Shown here: positions 21,848 to 34,049 of the stretch, in pieces | Position numbering within the stretch: position 1 is the stretch's first letter | Layout of the letters: each line of letters begins with the position of its first letter | Origin: Pohlia nutans | Lineage: Eukaryota > Streptophyta > Bryopsida > Bryales > Mniaceae | DNA length: 64,000 bases | NCBI GenBank assembly: GCA_022496805.1 | Contig: CM040097.1 | Coordinates: forward strand, 23,736,072 to 23,800,071 | Direction: 5' to 3' | Program-made: the position numbers and the translations under genes | Notes under the pieces: generated by a model | Database searches by the model: none | Seen by the model: the letters and a program-made list of their open reading frames with translations, nothing else | What the model was told of the DNA's origin: nothing

Positions 21848-24800
21848 CCTCATAGTGTCACAGTGTGCAATTTTCTCACGTTGAGCCATTTACATTTGAA
21901 TTTTCTCCTCCTAATTTAATTTGGTGCCACATGGACCCCCTTCTGGGGTGCCACAAGGTGCTACGTGTCAAAAATAAAATATGAGCCAAAATTGAAAAAA
22001 AAAAAGCCAAAATAACTAGCGCCATTGTGACAAGATCCCACAAGTGCAGATAACTGTAAATAGAAGATTTCAACGAATATAATTTCAAAGGCAAATTGGT
22101 CTCTGTATACTGAAAAATAGTTGAGCTCAACAAAATCTATCATGTTACATATGTACAAGAGGCAAGCATTGTCTGCATCCTCATACTAGTCGTTGTAAAA
22201 TATCTGTCCTTGTACACCCTGAACCAACTGCACCACTATCCCCGGAGACATCCTTGTAATTTCCAAAAACCGTCACTCTTGCTAATTTCACTCTAATAAG
22301 TTTGCGTGTGGCAAAAGGAGCCTCCCTACGCTTGCACCGTCGACACAGATATACCTACACGAGTCGGTGGCACCCGAATTACGAAATAGACTGAATTGTC
22401 GACAAATAAGCTATATGTGAATTCGAACCAAAGTCGCACATGTAAACAAAACCCTAATAGAGCATGTACGAGAAAAACTTGAACAAGTATGAGCTTTGGA
22501 AAAGGCGCCGGGAAAGACGGAACAAATTAGAGGGGTCCACGTGGCCGGAAATTGCGGAGAGGGGAAATATTACTGGGTCCACGTGGAAAATAGAAGTTGA
22601 AGGTTGTCTGGCTCACGTTGTTTGTTTGCTCACGTTGTCTGGCTCTGTCTAGCTCTATCTGTGATCGGATCTGAGTTTTCTCTGTTGAGTCTGTCTCGAG
22701 CTTTCTCTGCTTTCTCTGAGGTTTCTCAAGGTTTCTCTGATGATGTTTTTTTGTGTTAGGTCATCCGGCCACTGTAAGTAAGCAGGGTTTTTGTTGAGCA
22801 GGGTCTCAGTGTTGATGGCGGTGTGTCTGAGTGTTGCGAGCTCTGGAGGTTTGATGGCAGCGTTTCTGTGCGGAGTTGCGGCCTTTACATATTGTTGATC
22901 CGACTGAGGAGCCGAGATGGGTTGGAGCGGGTGACAGTGGGCAACACTGCTTGGGAGCCTAAAGCATTATCTTTGTTTTTCGTAACATAGTGTAGAAATT
23001 TGCTACAAAATTCATTTTTTTGGAGGTACAGATTCTTTTCCGGTTAGTGGTCGAGATTGATTTAGCAAGAGACGGAGCATGGAGGATGGCGCATTTGATG
23101 AGTTTTTGCAGACGCCGATCATGGAATGGGGGCGGAAGATGACGATGAAGGAGGAGGAGGATCTGGAGCAAGGAAAGAACGATAGTAACTCTGCGGTGAC
23201 GCGAGTGAACGTGGCCTCGCATCAGGCGGTGACGCGAGGCCACAAAGGCAAGACTATGTCGTCACACGAGGCTAGCTATGGTGGAGGACGCAGCCAGCAA
23301 CTGCGACTGCAAGTGGCGTGGGGCTCCTGTCTTTTGCAAGGGCTAAAAGAAGGAGGTTTTGTCCTTCCTCCTCATCTAGGTAATTAAGCCCTAATTCTAG
23401 CTCTTTTCCATAAATTTTTTTGAAGTACATGTTCAAATAATCTACACGAATGGCTCATGGATTAGGGTTTAGGGTCAATTCTTTATGGTTTAGGTTTTGC
23501 TGAAGCATATCTGGGTTTCTGATTAGTTTAGGAAGTAAAGAATGTTGTGTTCTCAATGTTGGAATAGGAGGATTCAGAAAGTGATTTGAAGAACATGAGT
23601 GTGAGCATTAGGGTTTAGCGTCAGGGATTTTGGTTTTGCTGAAGCATGTCTGTAGAGTTTAGGAGGCAAAGAATGTTGAATGGGAGGATTAATAAAATGT
23701 TGAATGGGAGCATTCACATATATGTTTTTTTTTTTTTTTTAATTTCAAATTTTTTCAGTCATTTTTAAATCTTGGCACAAAATTTATTTTTGACACGTGG
23801 CACCCCAAGAAGGGGGTCCATGTGGCACCAAATTAAATTAGAATGAAGAAATCCAAATGTGAATTGCCTAAAATTGCACAATGTGACACTATGACTATGA
23901 CCCCAAAATTGCCTGCATATGCTTCCGGAAAATGCGGCGGGAGACACGGAGATGAAGAATTTTGGGGGGTCCACGTGTGAAGGGAAGAAAAGCTTTGGGG
24001 GGTCCACGTATGAAGGGATGAACAGAAACCATCGAGCACATCAGCAAAAACCCTTGGGCCATTCTTCTTCTTCTGCGAAACCCTAATCTTCTGCTCCTGC
24101 TCTGCTTGTTGCGGCAATGGCAATGGAAGGCTACGAAATATCTTTTGTTCGAAGAAGTTGAGGTTTAGAGAAGCTCTGCAAGTTTTAGGATTTCGAGATT
24201 TTGGTTTTTATCATCCCGGGGTGAGTGTTAGGAGAAGCAAGCGCAGGAAGAGGAAATTAGGGAGATGGAAGAGGAGAGTGCAGGTCGGAGTGCGGAGAAG
24301 CTCCCCGGAATAGGAGATGACGATGGCAGTGCGGCGCCGCTACCAGAGAGGTCATAGCTGCAATTGCATTCATGTGTTATGTGAAAGGAAAGTGTATGGT
24401 TGAAGAATTTAGAGTTTGGATTGATCTAGGGCTTGGACAGGATAATTTTCATACCCTGTTAGTGTTGAGATTCCTTAGAGTTACAGTGAATTGTGAACTG
24501 GCTTTCAGCATCTTGCAAAATCCAAAATCTTACTAACTTGTAAGTGCCAGTTGTATCGTGTGCATATTTCTTTAATTGCTTGGCAAAGTGTAATTTCAGG
24601 GTTTCATAGTTTGGGTTCTCCAGAACGAATACCGCAATTGCATCACGTATCATTCAAATAGTGTGGGTCTTCACTGTGGTTGCTCAAGTTTCAAACCTTT
24701 TTGTCATGAAACTCAATGCATTGATAATCCAGGGAGCAGTTTCTCCCTTGCACATGATGCACTGCATTCACAAAGCCTTTACCAAATACACACATCTCAC

Positions 24801-26292
24801 ACCATGCACCCAAACTTTGTTTTCGGGTGTTGAAATGTCTCAGTACTTTGAGAGTGTTTTTATTATATTTTATTTTAATCTTGAGAGTGTTCAATTGCAT
24901 TTTGTGAATTTTGTGAATTATTGTGCATTTTAATGAATTTTCTGAAATTTTAGTATTTTACATGTGGATGTGTCCACAATTTGCCACCTGGACCCCTGTA
25001 GCACCCACCTTGGATTAATTAATTGAAGAACCACATTCATGACAAGTATGTACCCAAGAACCACATTCATGACACTATGACCCCAATTGCAAGCACACGT
25101 TTCCGGAAAATGCGGCGTAATACACGAAAATCAAGAATTTGCAGGGGTCCACGTGTGAAGAAATAGAAGATGAACACAAGATGAAGCAAAAACCTTGGGC
25201 CGATCCTCTTCTTCCGAGTTCATCCGAAACCCTAATCTTCTTCTTCCTGGCTCCTACTTGTCGCGATTCTTCCCAAACCCTAGAGCTTTATCCATCTTAC
25301 ATCCATGCATGGACATGTCCGACCGCGATCGGTCCAGGTGCGGCTTCAAACTCTTGAGAAGGTCAAAATACTTCTCCCTAAAATTGAGCGGTGTTTTCCA
25401 GACATGGGTCTCCACGTTTGCAGGAAAATTCGTGAGCGATGAGTCCTTTCAGTTAATGTCCAGCGTCTTGGATTTTTCCTGTATTTCTGCACTCTCGATT
25501 GAGTGAGTTTCATGCCCTAGTCCGTCACAGGGCCTCTTCAAGCTTCATCGTCGCAAGGCCTCGCATCGCCACCATCGCCACCATCGCCATCGCCAGGCGG
25601 GACACCGGAGCCTGTACTCACAACTCGGTCGGGTCCGCACTTTCACCAATTTCCTCACATTTTCCCGTACATGCTCTATTAGGGTTTTGTTTTCATGTGC
25701 GACTTTGGTTCGAATTCACATACTTATTTGTCGACAATTCAGTCTATTTCGTAATTCGGGTGCCACCGACTCGTGTAGGTATATCTGTGTCGACGGTGCA
25801 AGCGTAGGGAGGCTACTTTTGCCACACGCAAACTTATTAGAGTGAAATTAGCAAGAGTGACGGTTTTTGGAAATTACAAGGATGTCTCCGGGGATAGTGG
25901 TGCAGTTGGTTCAGGGTGTACAAGGACAGATATTTTACAACGACTAGTATGAGGATGCAGACAATGCTTGCCTCTTGTACATATGTAACATGATAGATTT
26001 TGTTGAGCTCAACTATTTTTCAGTATACAGAGACCAATTTGCCTTTGAAATTATATTCGTTGAAATCTTCTATTTACAGTTATCTGCACTTGTGGGATCT
26101 TGTCACAATGGCGCTAGTTATTTTGGCTTTTTTTTTTTCAATTTTGGCTCATATTTTATTTTTGACACGTAGCACCCCGTGGCACTCCAGAAGGGGGTCC
26201 ATGTGGCACCAAATTAAATTAGGAGGAGAAAATTCAAATGTAAATGGCTCAACGTGAGAAAATTGCACACTGTGACACTGTGGCACTATAGG
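21848..26292. mobile_element. Large foldback / long-TIR element (about 4.4 kb)
   Basis: Left arm about 21848-22476 and right arm about 25661-26292 are inverted copies of one another. Open frames on the two arms translate almost identically, for example 21961-22158 minus and 25975-26172 plus. Arms of about 625 bp suggest a TIR-MULE or foldback element. No matching target duplication was found. The interior (22480-25660) has no transposase. It holds a second family terminus at about 23790-23900, a related block at 25070-25150 and plant-like leader sequence with tracts of CTTTCTCTG. A 102-codon frame at 23079-23387 with an acidic stretch is unidentified and may be a captured exon. Confidence 0.65.
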
Positions 26293-28562
26293 ACTAAAAA
26301 GTTTTCTTATTTTTATACATGTGCATCATATGATCATGTTTTTAGTTGTCAAACATGAACTTGACTTCCTAAAATTTCATCCTAGTTATTTGCTATCAAA
26401 ATTGTATATAAATTGAGGATATTCTTTGTGTCGCTTTAAGCATTTTTATATGTGTAGGAGTATAATTTGGGGAGTTGTAAGAGATCTTTGGGGTACAAGA
26501 GCCAAATCTATAGAGATCAAATTTTTATTCAATACCTCCTTTCAATTGCAAGTAGTCTTATGTTACAATGTCAAAGTAGAAGGTTGTAGACCAACCATAA
26601 CTAACACTACGTTATCTCATTTCAATTCAAAGAGCAATGGCCATAGACATTTAGCCAAGTGTTCAGGTATATGTATCGTAATGATAAGGATGATAAGAAG
26701 TTGGTTCCTCTTACAACATGTTCAACCTCTTGAAGTGAACATTCATGTATGTTCTAGACAGCTGTTAGTGGTTGTTTTCCAAGCATCCCTAGCTTTTTTG
26801 GGTTTAAAAACATCATTGCTTTTGAAGTGTTATAGGTCTAAATGTAAATAAGGTACAAAAATCTCAATTGTACACTCTTGTAGTGTATGTGTTGCAAATG
26901 ATGTGAATCAAATTTGAAGTCATTTGACCACATAGATTGCATGATCATAATGTTTTAGTGTTCAAAATGTATGCTAAAATTTTCCCAGCAACACGTTAGA
27001 GTTGAAATTCTACTTCTAAACCTACTTAAATGAAAAAACTTTATACTATAAAATGGTTCAAAATCATCACAACACATTAATTGGTACCCAAAAAAACTCA
27101 TGAAAAAATTTGATGTGTCCTAAAATGGCCTTGCAATGTCAAAAATTGGCCCAAGTTTTACAAAGTAAAAATTGTCCAAATCTAAACCTCCTTTTACTAA
27201 AACGTGTTCCGAATCTTCAAAACACCTTGGATTAGAACAAGATTTTTACTCTAGAAACTAGACTTAGTTTGGAATCCATCCCAACAATTTTCATCGAATT
27301 CCAATAGTGGATGAAGGAGAAATGACTCCCCGAAGTTTCAATCATCCAATGTTGCAAAAAATGACATTCGACGCACTTAGGTGTTAAGGAGGGTTGTTTG
27401 TTTTGTTTTGTTTTGTTTTGTATGTTACGTTGAAACCTCTTGGACCATGTGCCCGCTGGCTACGTTCTTTGTATTGTCAGAAAGCTCTTTACAAGAAGGG
27501 GTGCACCAAAGTCGTTTCGTGGCTTTTAAACCTCGTATTTCATTTTTCATAATTTAATTCAATTTGTGGTGACAAATCACTCAAAATCGGTACACCCCTC
27601 TTTGTCAAGAGCTTTCCAAAACAAAAGAAAACAAACTACCTTAATGTGTAGATATATGCATCAAATTAGTACAGTCAATTTATTTTTTATATTCTGTATT
27701 TGATGGTATTTGATCAAAATAACAATGACCAAACTCTTTTCAATACAAAGCAAAATTGATAATTGTGATAATATGTATCTAACAATATATCACAATTCGT
27801 ATAATAAACCACAATCAAGCAATTATAAGGCTAAATACAGGTTGTAGAGAGGGACCCCAAGGGCCATTTAAGGGTTAAGGTGCTACATTTCGCATTGAAT
27901 CCACAAACTGTTTTCCAGTTCAACAATATGATCCAAGAGAGCTATGTGAAACAGGACCATTCCTATACATCACCTGTTTGCGACATATTCTTCTGAAATA
28001 CGGCATAAGGTAGTGGTGCATATTTCCGTCTGAATTTCAGGTTTGCATATTTAGGCTTGTGAAAGAAGAAGTTTATAATTTTTGGATGCTCCGCAAAGCT
28101 AGTGCAAAGGCATCCCAAAAAAAAACACATTTTTTGAGCATTTCTACAATTTTCTATGATTTTTTAAGCTTGAAAGCATAGAGTGGCCATTAACCGCCTG
28201 TAGGGTCCTGGCTTTCATGAGAGGTTGGATTCTGAAAATAGTGCGCTTACTGCACTAATCAGAAGCACTCAACTTTCCAAGGCATGGACGTAATTAGAAC
28301 GTTCCTAGGAAATTTTTAGGTCCGGGCTGGGTGGTTTCTGGGACCCAGCCCCCCAATCCTAGGGGTCGGAAATTGGGACTGGTTGGAAATTGGGACTGCT
28401 ACCTTACTCCCAGAGTTCCAGTGGATTGCTTTATAGCTTGGCCATCATATATGAACAAGAGCCCTCTTGAGAATTGTACAGTACAGTACAAGTGGAATTT
28501 GGACTCATAAATTATTATTGAGAGAAACACCAGAAAGTCGACAGATTTCCAGAGAATTTGGG
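26293..28562. other. Gene-free AT-rich region
   Basis: No gene is recognised. A 141-codon open frame at 26426-26851 overlaps a repeat (26665-26758) that recurs inverted in the SCI1-like gene's intron, so it is probably not coding. A hairpin element lies at 27368-27645. Confidence 0.45.
27368..27645. repeat. Hairpin-forming inverted repeat with a (TTTTG)n tract
   Basis: A left half (GTTAAGGAGGGTTGTTTG ... AAAGCTCTTTACAAGAAGGGGTG) is followed by an approximate reverse complement (CACCCCTCTTTGTCAAGAGCTTT ... CAAACTACCTTAATG). The left half includes about five TTTTG units near 27399-27421. It is probably a decayed MITE. Confidence 0.55.
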
Positions 28563-29147
28563 TTAACCCCTAAAGGACCACGAGGCCACCACGTGGTTTC
28601 TAGAACTAAAAAGTGAGGAATTTCGAGTTGTTGGACCGTGAATTATAAAGTGAGCAACAAAGAGACCCTAGTTCTTTTTTAGAGCTAAATCCGTGGGTAC
28701 TTCTTGATCGAAATTTCATGAAGTGTGCGATTTTTGGTGATTTTTTTGAGCTGCAAGGAGGCTATTTGGGCGTCACTTGAGACCCTCATATCTTTCTCCT
28801 CACACCTCCAAATTTTTTGAAATTTTTTGCACATGTTCAAAATGATGATCATTATGTATGGTAGAAATTTCAGAATTTTTGGAGCACTTTTGATCAATCC
28901 GATTTCAGCATATGTACAAAAATACCCTGAACAAGTTCCATCAATCTTCTCAAACGGTGGCATTTTCTCAAAAATTGTGCGATTTTGTTGATCCTTTTTT
29001 CATACAAAAGCTATGTAAGTCTTCTTTAATTTCAACGGTGCCGATCGTCAAAATTAACCCACACCAATGAGGAATTGAGCTTGTTATAAGAGCTAGTCAA
29101 GAAAACAAGAGCTAGGTTAAAAAAACCCCCGGTCCTTTAGGGGTTAA
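28563..29147. mobile_element. TTAA-flanked MITE with perfect 13-bp TIRs
   Basis: The left border is TTAA + CCCCTAAAGGACC and the right border is GGTCCTTTAGGGG + TTAA. The 13-bp ends match exactly and the four-base duplication is exact, giving 585 bp in total. The interior is noncoding. This is the cleanest member of the TTAA family in the window. Confidence 0.8.
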
Positions 29148-29551
29148 GATTTGAAGTTCAAACTGACATTCAAACTGTGGGAGCTCATTTTCACGAAAGG
29201 CTAGACATGTGTCACTGATTCGTACGGTGTCAGATAGCCTCATTCCAAGAACGTCAATTTCAAGGGTGGGTCCATCAATTCAATATGAACAGGATTTGCA
29301 GGCATTGAAAGGGACATTGATCCCAAAATTTGGACTTCAGTTGAAGATTTACAATCCATTCCACACTGCTACCTGTCATAGCCATCATAACTCCCAATAC
29401 TGTGTCGCCCACCGAAATCCTAAACCACCAAGACAATGAAGGATCCGAAACCCTAGGTGCTCAAGCTCTCAGTTACATGGTTGACCGGCAACAGAATCTG
29501 ACAATTTTAAAACTGCTTTACACTGGTGCGTAATCTGGCACAAATGAGAAA

Positions 29552-32407
29552 TCAGGAAACATCATTCCGCTTGGGAATGACTATCTTTCCACCCGACATA
29601 TTCACCATTGCTTTGAACTGGTTCATAGCAGCTGCCTCTCTATCGTCAAACGCGGATTTCTTCTCCATGTAACCTTCAGACCTTGCTGCCGCTTTCTTCT
29701 CTCGCCATGCCCGTTCTCGTGCTAATCTGCAACACATTTAAAGGTCCAATCAACCACAACTCCATTTCACCTTTCGACACACAGATTATCCGGAAAACCA
29801 GAATGCATTTCATCCTTAGATTCAGATGCTGCTGCTGCAAAAACTACACCAACAGAGACATTAAATTAATCCGACCTATTTTTATGGATTTTCAGGGAGT
29901 GAAGCTACTGGCACGTAGCGTGGGAAAACCTGACTCCCTAGTCACTGTGGATATCCATCTTTACCTTCTTCACACCCCAATATTGGATTGGTTGATGACA
30001 CATTCATACCATAACCCAAAGCGATCAGGGAATTTTTGCAGTGAATATCCTGTGCACCTAGTTTGAGTTGATTAACAAGTTGGTCACACACCTTTTTTGG
30101 AAGTCATCTCCTCCACCCATCACATCTCTCTCCCTGAAAATCTCTGGGCTATCCTGACGAGCACGAGCTTGCTCACGACGAAGAGCTTTTTTCTCTATCA
30201 ACGCCTCCCGGCCAGTGGCTTTTGGAAGCAGCTCATCCATGAGAACTTCCTGATCTTTACTGAACTTTTTCCTCTCTAGCTTTTGTAACTTCTTCTCATT
30301 TACGATGTAATCCTCGTCCTTACCTGGTGGCAACAATTGCAAAGGACACAGTAATTCATTAGAAACTATACAAAATTCACAACCGTAGAATAAAAAGATG
30401 CCGTATGTCAACTTGTTGGAAATCATCAGATGCACTTGCAATGGATGAATAAACTCTCTGATTTAGCACTTGAAAGTTAAAACACCGTCACTATTGGTCA
30501 CAAAACCTAAGCGCACAAAGGCGTCGAAAACAACCACAGCTGTGTAGAACATACATCAATGTTCACTTCAAGAGGTTGAACATGCTGTAAGAAAAAACCA
30601 ACTTCTTATCATCCTTATCATTACGATACATATACCAGTATATGAAGGGTAGAACCTAGCAAGATGACAAAGATAAAACCTCACCAAGAAGGGCGTTTTC
30701 GTTACTATCCAGTTTGATACCCCACTTATGGGCTGTTCGTGGGGCAGCTTTGATGCCCTGATAGTACTTGGCGCTCAATTTGCCAGCATTCCATGTCTCC
30801 ACGAAGGTAGCAAACAATTTGTGCGTTTCCTCCGAGCTTAAGTTGGAGAAAAAGAGACCTTTTGCCTCCTTCAGCCACATTGCAAACTCAAGGCTTTTTG
30901 CAAAATAGTCTTCCTCCGAAATATTATCACCCTGCACAGAATACCCGATTGAGGGGGAGGGAGAGGGACGGAGAGGGAGGGAGAGAGAGAGAGAGAGAGA
31001 GAGAACACAGGAAGTTACAAGCACAGAAGTAAATTAAATCCAAACCCGGTAGAAGGAATCGCTTCATGGTCAGAAGGAAGAGTGACAAACCTTCAACCCA
31101 GCAGGCGCAGGCTCCATGGGGACAACCTTGGTTTTGGACTTGTGCTCTGCAAAGACTCGAGAAAAGATGGGAATCAATCAATAAATGAATCAATCAATAA
31201 ATAAATACTTGGGGTACACAAAACCTCTGACTGGAATTTAACACCGGCCAACTCCTAGGTGTCTCGGACACGGCCAAAATTCCACAATCGGGGGAACACG
31301 TACTGCAAAAGGTGCACCGCTCCCGGTAAAGTACATTACAATAGCACGGGCAATGGTCGCACAATTTGAGTCATCAGTCATCACCACGGATAAGAAAAGA
31401 AAGAAGTCCTTACGTTTGAGTAAGTTTTTGGCCGCCTTGAGTAAACGCCTCTTCTTTCGGTAGTCCCGACTAGTCTGCGAGTCAGAAGTATCATCGTCAC
31501 TTGAGGGCTTACTCCTGTGCTTCCTCTTCTTTCTGTAGTCCCGACTAGTCTCCGAGTCCGAAGTATTATCGTCACTGGAGTGCTTGCTCCTGTACTTCCT
31601 CTTCTTCTCGCCCTTGGACTTCTTGTGCTCACTCTTGGCCGACTTCTCCTTGTGATGTTTGTGAGACTTTTTCTCCTGGTATTTCGCCTTTCGTTTCTTG
31701 CGATCACGTCGAAGCCCCCTCTCTTCATCGCCGCTGTCCTCAGAGTCTTTTCAGAGTGCAACATAGCTCACACATGAGTGCAATTAGACTTGGCGGGACA
31801 TCAACACTCGGCACTAACCCTAAGAAATCCTCCATACACACCACCTCTACCAAGAACCTTAAGCACAAAGGAACGGCCGGCGAAAGAGCTTCAACTTCAA
31901 CGGTTCAGTGACGGACGGAAAGGTACGCAGGATCCCAAATGTGCAGTACCCCACCCGTAGACTAAGCAATTAATTAATTACGAACATGATACGTGGTGTG
32001 GGACAACGTCCCTTACAACACGTACAATCCAAAATTGAATGTAGAATCTGAGGCAGTGTATATGAACAGGCTGGTCTGGACAAGCCCTAGTGAGACGCAA
32101 AGCCAGGCTGAAGGGAAATTGGGGGGGAAGAAATAGAGTGGTTGCGATAATGCGCCTGAAAGCAAGAAAGAGGGAGAGAGAGACCTGAAGGAGAAATGGA
32201 GACAACGTCGTGGTCGGAGTGGCGAGAGGGACGAGCACGAGGAGCAGAGGAGGGCAGGCGAGAATGATGCTCAGTAGGGGAATCGGAGGGGCCCCCGGCA
32301 TGAAGAGCATCATCGTCATCACTATCGATGGGGTCGCGGTGGCGATGGCGGTGGCGTTGGTCGGGAGGACGATCAGGATCCTCCGCGTGGCGGCCCATGC
32401 GACCCAT
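29552..32407 (-). CDS. SCI1-like nuclear protein (style cell-cycle inhibitor 1 family)
   Basis: Six exons on the minus strand (32185-32407, 31414-31746, 31091-31146, 30685-30931, 30092-30323, 29552-29726) join in phase to 421 residues. Exon 1 (MGRMGRHAEDPDR...) is His/Arg/Pro-rich. Exon 2 is Lys/Ser/Arg-rich and nuclear in character, with an internal 25-residue duplication. Exon 4 carries the family core EEDYFAKSLEFAMWLKEAKG, then LFFSNLSSEETHKLF, WNAGKLSAKYYQGI and APRTAHKWGI. The C-terminus has the conserved GGGDDFQKR...KEK-rich segment and ends GGKIVIPKRNDVS. SCI1 proteins are nuclear cell-cycle regulators in plants; the role here is inferred from family resemblance. The next gene on the left is over 9 kb away. 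The upstream side is packed with tetranucleotide repeats. Intact and probably functional. Confidence 0.85.
30547..30638. repeat. Inverted copy, in an SCI1-like intron, of a segment at 26.67 kb
   Basis: About 90 bp in the intron between exons 4 and 5 (GAACATACATCAATGTTCAC ... CGATACATATACCAG) is the reverse complement of 26665-26758. The two copies lie 3.9 kb apart in opposite orientation. Confidence 0.7.
30950..31012. repeat. GA-rich polypurine tract in an SCI1-like intron
   Basis: GGGAGGGAGAGGG motifs lead into an (AG)n run in the intron between exons 3 and 4. On the transcribed strand it is a long CT tract ahead of the exon 4 acceptor. Confidence 0.8.
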
Positions 32408-32440
32408 GGCCCAGTACAGTGAGTGCAAAGGAGACGAACT

Positions 32441-32471
<31 letters not shown>

Positions 32472-32717
32472 CGGAGGAAGGCAGGCAGGCAGGCAGACAG
32501 ACACCGGCGCACACAGGAGGAATGGAGGAATGGAGCACGAGAAGAATTGCAATTGCGGCACCAAGGTCTCGCTGCCAAGGCCCCAGACGGACGCAAACAC
32601 AGGCAGGCACGCAGGCAGACACAAGACCAGAGGAGACGAGCACGGAAACATTGGGGCTGCCTGCCTGCCTGCCTGCCTGCCCGCCCCTTCACACAGTCTG
32701 CCCGCCCGCCCGCCCGC
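32441..32717. repeat. Cluster of tetranucleotide microsatellites at the SCI1-like 5' end
   Basis: (GCAC)n at 32441-32472, (GGCA)n at 32480-32495, (TGCC)n at 32658-32682 and (CCCG)n at about 32700-32717 lie just upstream of the start codon at 32407. The GGCA and TGCC arrays are complementary and could pair into a hairpin. Long open frames here on both strands are repeat artefacts. Confidence 0.85.
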
Positions 32718-32819
32718 TATGGTCTGCCTGCCGCCCTTCTTTCCCAATGCTCGGAAAATACCGGCAGTTCAGTTACTTAGTGTAAAATGATCCGGTTGAT
32801 TTTCTAAAACACAGGAAGC

Positions 32820-33295
32820 CGTGTCCAATTCACTCACAATTACTCACTGGCACTGGGAAGTAAACATTATTACCAACCTGCTATTTATAGAAAGTTTTGC
32901 AAATGGTTGTTCAATTTAGCAGGTGATTATGAAAATTTTACCATCATTTTTGTACCCATTTCCGCTCGGCAAGGATTTTTTTTGGATTTTGGAGAAATGC
33001 TAAAGTGGCGACATAAAAAAAACGGTGTAGCCTAATATTTTCATATTCATCTATATTTTGGATAGAATTATCTTTTCATCCACATATTTGGATGACTTTC
33101 ATTAAAATGGCAATTTCATCCAATTTATTTTCCGAAATTGGAACTATTTAGCATCTTCATTCATTTTTTCTTCATTTTTTTCCTTAAGGCTTGGTGCACG
33201 CCAATTATTTTTGGTATTTTTTGGCATTTAAATGCCTAAAAAGAAATCACTGTTGCACGGTTATTAATATGGTCAACGTTCCTTGTGAAATGGCC
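32820..33295. repeat. SCI1-like upstream segment shared with the Harbinger element
   Basis: 32824-32970 resembles 3810-3915 (and 48170-48275) in the Harbinger copies: CCAATTCACT, then TTTATAG.AAGTTTTGCAA, TTCAATTTAGCA and TGTACCCATT. The match resumes at 33266-33294 (AATATGGTCA.CGTTCCTTGTGA) after an insertion of about 290 bp. Both are on the same strand. Confidence 0.65.
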
Positions 33296-34049
33296 GGTTG
33301 ATTTTTCAAGCCTCAAACAAATTATCGAGAGGAATTGACGGATATTTTTCTAATCGTAGTATGAAATAGTTGCAACAGCCATGATAGATCCAAGAGGAAC
33401 CGGTTGATTTTTCTAATAGCTGCTTTTGCTTGAATATTTCCCGAGCGCTGTTCTTTCCTTCCGCACATATATGCACATGCACGCCTGATCCCCGGTTTCT
33501 GCCTTTCTCCGATTGCCTCCGCTTGCTCACATATCCACCGGACGGTGTCTTCTCCCCATGGTGAGTTTTATTCCTCTTTTTCTTGCTCTTCACATGATTC
33601 CTTCATTGTCCATGGAAAATCGCTTGGGCAGAATATTTGCGCCAGAGGTTTGAGGGGAAAACCCAGTGAGCCTCTCAGTGCACAAATTCATGCATCACGC
33701 AACATGTCGTTGGATTTTTCACTATGCATTTTTTAAATTTTTTCTCATGGGCAGAGTGAGTGCTTCTCATTCCCTTGGCCTATCATTACCAATATGCAAC
33801 TTTCTAGACGGACAGAGCTTTTGAGTCCCAAGTCTCAATGAGGATATAATGGATGGATATCCAGGTTTCATAAATAAATGGAATTGATGTGTTTGGATGA
33901 AATTGCCGATATAGCTCAGTCCTTTCCAATCACTAGAGGCTAGGCACACCGAAACAGTCCAGAAAACCATCCTGCAACACACAAAGAAATTGCAGTTGCA
34001 GAGGCACTAATTCCAGCTAGACTGCCATCAGTAAACTTGGGTTAGTTTG
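33296..34049. other. No gene recognised
   Basis: Several short frames exist (for example 33545-33736 and 33767-33982), without splice or homology support. The phrase CCGGTTGATTTT recurs at about 32791, 33293 and 33399. Confidence 0.4.

Noticed and set aside
26426..26851. 141-codon frame as a gene
   Set aside because: It overlaps a segment that recurs inverted in an intron and shows no recognisable domain; chance frame in a repeat is more likely.
32087..32790. Several long overlapping frames on both strands
   Set aside because: They arise from tetranucleotide arrays without stops. Only the minus-strand frame from 32407 splices into the SCI1-like gene.
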